Shown piece by piece: positions 31,766 to 35,063 of a stretch of DNA of 35,063 nucleotides (positions are counted from its first letter, which is position 1; each line of letters begins with the position of its first letter). A model generated the notes under the pieces. It ran no database searches. It saw only the letters and a program-made list of their open reading frames with translations, and was not told where the DNA came from. Source of the stretch: CAZPEV01 sp964585635 (GTDB lineage Bacteria > Zixibacteria > MSB-5A5 > GN15 > JAAZOE01); NCBI GenBank assembly GCA_964585635.1, contig CAZPEV010000010.1:1-35063 (forward strand), read 5' to 3'. Made by a program: the position numbers and the translations under genes.

Positions 31766-32380
31766 ATGGATTCCACAGAAACTGCCCAAGACTCACGCTC
31801 CAGAATTATGGAGGCCGCCATCGATGAGTTCGCCGAGCATGGCCTGGCGGGCGCGCGGGTCGACCGGATCGCCCATCGCGCCGGGGCCAACAAGGCGATG
31901 ATCTATTATCATTTCGCATCCAAAGAAAAGCTGTACCAGTCGATCTTCGACCGCCAGATCAGCAAACTCGGCGCCGTAATGGCGCCACCTATTGAGCCGG
32001 CCTCTGATCTGGAGGCGGTGCTTCTTCGGATTTCAGAATTTCATCATACCTTCATAACCGACGACCGCCTGCGGGCGCTGTTCCTGCATGAGGTCGCCGA
32101 CGGCGGCTCGCGCCTTCTGGCGGCGCTCATGATGGTGCTGTCAATGCACGGCCTGCCGCAGCGCCTGAAAGATATTCTCGACGATGGAATCCGCGCCGGG
32201 CGATACCGTCCGGTCGATCCCCGGCAGGCTCTTTTGTCATTCATCGGGATGAATATGTTTTACCTGTTCATGGCGCCGATCGCCAACTCGATTTGGGAGA
32301 TAACGGATGAGCAGACATTTTGCACCGAGCGCCCAAGGCAGATCGTTGATCTTTTCCTGCGCGGCCTCGAGGTTCATTAG
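31766..32380 (+). CDS. TetR/AcrR-family regulator (CecR-like position)
   Basis: 204 residues from ATG 31766; a longer version from ATG 31715 would overlap the promoter. The N-terminal TetR helix-turn-helix is typical (RIMEAAIDEFAEHGLAGARVDRIAHRAGANKAMIYYHFASKEKLY). The C-terminal ligand/dimer domain has LRALFLHEVADGGSRLL and a TM-like AFIGMNMF region. It sits first in a TolC-HlyD-ABC operon, the place held by CecR (YbiH) ahead of the YbhGFSR exporter in E. coli, so it probably represses that operon until its ligand binds. The downstream TolC gene overlaps its end by 74 nt. Confidence 0.88.
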   Translation: MDSTETAQDSRSRIMEAAIDEFAEHGLAGARVDRIAHRAGANKAMIYYHFASKEKLYQSIFDRQISKLGAVMAPPIEPASDLEAVLLRISEFHHTFITDDRLRALFLHEVADGGSRLLAALMMVLSMHGLPQRLKDILDDGIRAGRYRPVDPRQALLSFIGMNMFYLFMAPIANSIWEITDEQTFCTERPRQIVDLFLRGLEVH

Positions 32381-33668
32381 CGTACCGGCGATACTGGCGC
32401 TGGTCGCCATGGCAGGCATACTGCCAGCCGCGGAGGCCCGCCTTTCGCTGACCGATGCCATCGCCAAGTCGCTCGATCACAGCTTCGGGATCAAATCGAC
32501 GGCCCACGACTCGGCGGCGGCGGCGCTTCGTTTTGGACGCGCCCGAGCGCTGCGGTTCCCGGTGCTGTCGCTGGACGCCAAATCATTCTGGGTGAATGAT
32601 CTTCAGACGGCGACCATCGGTCCGCGCCCGCTGGAACTCGGCTCCAAAGAAAATTATCAGTTCGATTTCAAGCTGGCCCTGCCGCTTTTCACCGGCGGTC
32701 GCTTGTCGCACACGATCGGAATCGAAAAGGAAAACAGCGCCGCCGAATCATTCCGGTTGCAGGCGGAACGGATGACACTGGCCTGCCAGACCCGTGCCCG
32801 GTACCTGAATCTGATGCTGGCCGACGCCTCGGTCAGGACTGCCCGCGCCTCGCTGGAGCGGCTCACGATCATCGACCGCGACGTGCATAACCTCTTTCAA
32901 AGCGGGCTGGCCGACTCGGTCGATATCCTGGATGCCATGCTGGCGCTGGAAAAGGGACGGCAAGTTGTAGAGCAACAGGAAACGATCTATCGCAACGCCT
33001 CGCTGGCATTGGCCACCCTGATCGGCCTCGATGGCTCAGCAGCCATCACCCCGAGTGAGGCAATGGAATCGCCATCCCCCCCGGCTTATTCCGATTCCAT
33101 CCCCATCACCCGCTATGAAATCAACCAGATCGACCGCCGCATTCGGGCGGCAGAACTGGGAGCGGGACTATCGCAGGCCGAGTACCTTCCATCGGTGAGC
33201 GGCTTTGGGGGATATTCGGTCGGCAAGCCGAACCGGGATATGTTTGGAAAGAGTTGGGATGACTATTTCAGCGCCGGACTTGTCCTGACCTGGACCTTCA
33301 ACACCGGCGGAACGACCGGCAAGGCGGTCGCCGCCGCCCGGCAGACGGCGCACTCGGCCAGGATGGCCCGGGCCGAGCTGCTGGAGTCGTTGACGCTGCA
33401 GACGCAGACGGCCCGCAATAACCTTGAACTGGCCTTTCGGACCGTGCAGGTCACCGCCAACGAGCGTGACATCGCCCGGCGGCAATATCGCCTGGCCGGA
33501 GATCGGCAAAAGGCCGGGCAACTGGCGGTCAACCGTCTGCTGGAGCTGGAAACGAGCCTGACGGCGGCCGAGCAGCAATATCAGGCGGCCCTGATCCAAT
33601 ACTATCTGGCCGACGGGGACTATCTGTATGCCGTTGGTTCGCCCAAAATCTTTGGAGGTTTGCGATGA
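32307..33668 (+). CDS. TolC-family outer-membrane factor (ABC exporter operon)
   Basis: 453 residues. ATG 32307 is preceded by GGGAG at good spacing; it lies 74 nt inside the TetR gene, giving a long N-terminal signal region ending ILPAAEA. The two TolC repeat halves are seen: RYLNLMLADASVRTARASLERLTIIDRDVHNLFQSGLADSVDILDAMLAL and the C-terminal NNLELAFRTVQVTANERDIARRQYRLAGDRQKAGQLAVNRLLELETSL. It serves as exit duct for the adaptor/ABC pump below. Its stop overlaps the adaptor start by 4 nt (ATGA). Confidence 0.88.
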   Translation: MSRHFAPSAQGRSLIFSCAASRFISVPAILALVAMAGILPAAEARLSLTDAIAKSLDHSFGIKSTAHDSAAAALRFGRARALRFPVLSLDAKSFWVNDLQTATIGPRPLELGSKENYQFDFKLALPLFTGGRLSHTIGIEKENSAAESFRLQAERMTLACQTRARYLNLMLADASVRTARASLERLTIIDRDVHNLFQSGLADSVDILDAMLALEKGRQVVEQQETIYRNASLALATLIGLDGSAAITPSEAMESPSPPAYSDSIPITRYEINQIDRRIRAAELGAGLSQAEYLPSVSGFGGYSVGKPNRDMFGKSWDDYFSAGLVLTWTFNTGGTTGKAVAAARQTAHSARMARAELLESLTLQTQTARNNLELAFRTVQVTANERDIARRQYRLAGDRQKAGQLAVNRLLELETSLTAAEQQYQAALIQYYLADGDYLYAVGSPKIFGGLR

Positions 33669-34553
33669 GCAAAGTCGGATATCTGATGCTTCTGGCGCCG
33701 CTGATCGTCCTGGCGGTCTCATGCAGCAAGAAAGAGGTTGCACCGGGCGGGTCGGGACTGATTGAGACCACGGAGGTGATCGTATCGGCCGAGGCGGCGG
33801 GGCGTATCGAGCGCCTCTATTGCGACGAGGGGGACCATGTTGCCATCGCCGACACCATTGCCCTGATCGACACCACGACTACCGCCCTGCGTCTGCAGCA
33901 GTCCGTCGCGGCGCGTCAGGCGGCCGAGACCAGGCGCCGAAGTTCCGAAATTCAGGTCGAAAAAGCCGGCCTCGATTATGATCTCGCCAAGAAGGAATTC
34001 GACCGCATAGGCAGCCTCATCACCGGCGGCTCGGCCAACCAGCAGCAGTATGATCGGGTCGAGAATGGCTACAGCCAGGCGCGGCTGGCCAAGAAAACAG
34101 CCGAGGCGGTGCTGCANNNNNNNNNNGGCGGATTTGGAGCGAACCGATGCCGACATCGCGCTACTCAAGAAACAACTCTCCGATTGCCATCCCGTTTCCC
34201 CGGCCGTCGGCACGGTCGTGACCAAATATGTCGAAAGTGGTGAGCTGGTTGCAATCGGCAAGCCGCTCGTCAAGGTGGCGAGGCTCGACACCGTCTGGGT
34301 CAAAGTCTATCTGCCCCCATCCGACCTGACCCGGATCAAACTGGGCGACCGGGCCGACGTCGACCCGGAGGATGGCCGCAGTCAGCCGCTGGCCGGATCG
34401 ATCAGTTGGATTTCCTCGGACGCGGAGTTTACGCCCAAAAACGTACAGACCAAGGAAGCCCGGGCCGATCTATTGTACGCCGTCAAGATTATGGTTGCCA
34501 ATCCCAATCAAACGCTCAAGATCGGGATGCCGGTGTTGGTGACCATACCATGA
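33665..34553 (+). CDS. HlyD/YbhG-type periplasmic adaptor, split by an assembly gap
   Basis: A lipoprotein-like N-terminus (MSKVGYLMLLAPLIVLAVSCSKKE, lipobox-like AVSC) is followed by a lipoyl half (VIVSAEAAGRIERLYCDEGDHVAIADTIALID), a coiled-coil and the second lipoyl half (VSPAVGTVVTKYVESGELVAIGKPLVKVA), then beta-barrel KLGDRADVDPEDG. Length is about 290 residues. Ten N at 34117-34126 interrupt the coiled-coil; joining the flanks with zero bases (CTG CA|G GCG GAT) restores A-V-L-Q-A-D-L-E-R in frame. It probably links the ABC transporter to TolC. Its stop overlaps the ATPase start (ATGA). Confidence 0.88.
34117..34126. other. Assembly gap (10 N) inside the adaptor gene
   Basis: A true length of zero (or a multiple of 3) keeps the coding frame. 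Confidence 0.95.
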
Positions 34554-35063
34554 CCGTCGTGGCCGTCAATCATCTGAGCAAGTCGTACAAGGCCGTCAGT
34601 GCCGTCAGCGATTTCAGCTTCGATGTCGATGCCGGGGAGATTATCGCCCTGGTCGGGCCCGACGGCGCCGGCAAAACCACCCTCTTCCGGTCTCTCTGCG
34701 GCCTGATCGACTTCGACGCCGGCGAGTCGTCCATCGACGGATTCGACGTCGCCCGTCAGTTAGATCAGCTCAAGCAGCATATGGGGTACATGCCGCAGAC
34801 CTTTTCACTCTACCCCGATGTGTCCGTCGAGGAGAACGTGCACTTCTACGCGGGGCTGTTCGGTTTGTCCCGCGAGCAGTTCACACGCAAGACCGAACGG
34901 CTGTATCAGTTTTCGAATCTGGGGCCGTTTGCCGGGCGACGCGCCGGTCAACTATCCGGCGGCATGAAACAAAAACTGGCCCTCAGTTGCGCCTTGATCC
35001 ATGATCCCAGGGTACTGGTTCTTGATGAGCCGACCACCGGCGTCTATCCCTTGTCGCGGCGGC
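34550..35063 (+). CDS. ABC transporter ATP-binding protein (YbhF-like), partial at window end
   Basis: The first 171 codons are present; the gene runs off the window. Walker A is GPDGAGKTT (K42), the Q-loop MGYMPQTFSLYPD, the signature LSGGMKQKLAL near 139, and Walker B VLVLDEPTTG. It resembles the first nucleotide-binding half of YbhF/drug-export ATPases, which in the family are often fused as two ATPases. The D-loop following Walker B reads GVYP (Y166) where GVDP is normal; the change may be real or a sequencing error near the contig end. Permease genes should follow downstream. Confidence 0.9.
   Translation, partial: MTVVAVNHLSKSYKAVSAVSDFSFDVDAGEIIALVGPDGAGKTTLFRSLCGLIDFDAGESSIDGFDVARQLDQLKQHMGYMPQTFSLYPDVSVEENVHFYAGLFGLSREQFTRKTERLYQFSNLGPFAGRRAGQLSGGMKQKLALSCALIHDPRVLVLDEPTTGVYPLSRR

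Overview
The window looks like part of a metagenome-assembled genome of a Gram-negative bacterium. Evidence for Gram-negative: two TolC-type outer-membrane factors, an RND pump, an outer-membrane beta-barrel protein and lipobox/signal peptides. Two secreted dockerin-repeat proteins outside any cellulosome context, a TPR-sigma54 regulator and a GC-rich background fit the FCB-superphylum/Zixibacteria type of genome; that placement is an inference from gene style, not a phylogenetic result. There are four runs of N (11366-11465, 20151-20160, 22251-22260, 34117-34126). Two split real genes only artificially, and the 100-N run sits inside a repeat array.

Layout. 1-3772: the tail of an unknown gene, a polytopic GT-C-like membrane glycosyltransferase and class II fumarase (fumC). 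3856-7542: a stand-alone dockerin protein and, on the same strand, a two-gene unit of a small exported protein plus a TPR/AAA+/Fis sigma54-type regulator with a good sigma70 promoter. 7322-8437: a long non-coding stretch with two outward-isolated terminators. 8438-10558: a redox-flavoured run (OsmC, DUF302, an FmdB-type zinc ribbon broken by a stop codon, a membrane-anchored thioredoxin-like protein, a small alpha/beta protein). 10560-14200: a repeat-dense island with a REP-associated tyrosine transposase (RAYT) flanked by inverted REP hairpins, other hairpin families, a beta-barrel protein, a tiny membrane protein and an AT-richer DUF5677-like gene bracketed by 77-nt direct repeats. 14398-20521: a multidrug-efflux operon (TetR interrupted by an amber codon, TolC, MFP lipoprotein, RND permease). 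20625-22225: an ECF sigma/anti-sigma pair divergent from a small membrane protein. 22799-25663: a large secreted FN3/dockerin protein. 25906-30612: a strikingly AT-rich single-gene module, DUF4011-SF1 helicase-Vsr/MTES_1575-like nuclease-DUF3320, the best candidate for a defence system here. 30700-31509: a MutY-like glycosylase without the Fe-S cysteines. 31702-35063: a second exporter operon (TetR, TolC, HlyD-type adaptor, ABC ATPase cut by the window end) resembling the CecR/YbhGFSR arrangement.

How it fits together: the two exporter operons each put a TetR regulator first and join their genes by 1-4 nt overlaps, so each is probably one transcript under its own repressor. The ECF sigma and anti-sigma genes also overlap by 4 nt. 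The helicase-nuclease and the RAYT/DUF5677 region are the acquired-looking parts; the rest looks like ordinary chromosome.
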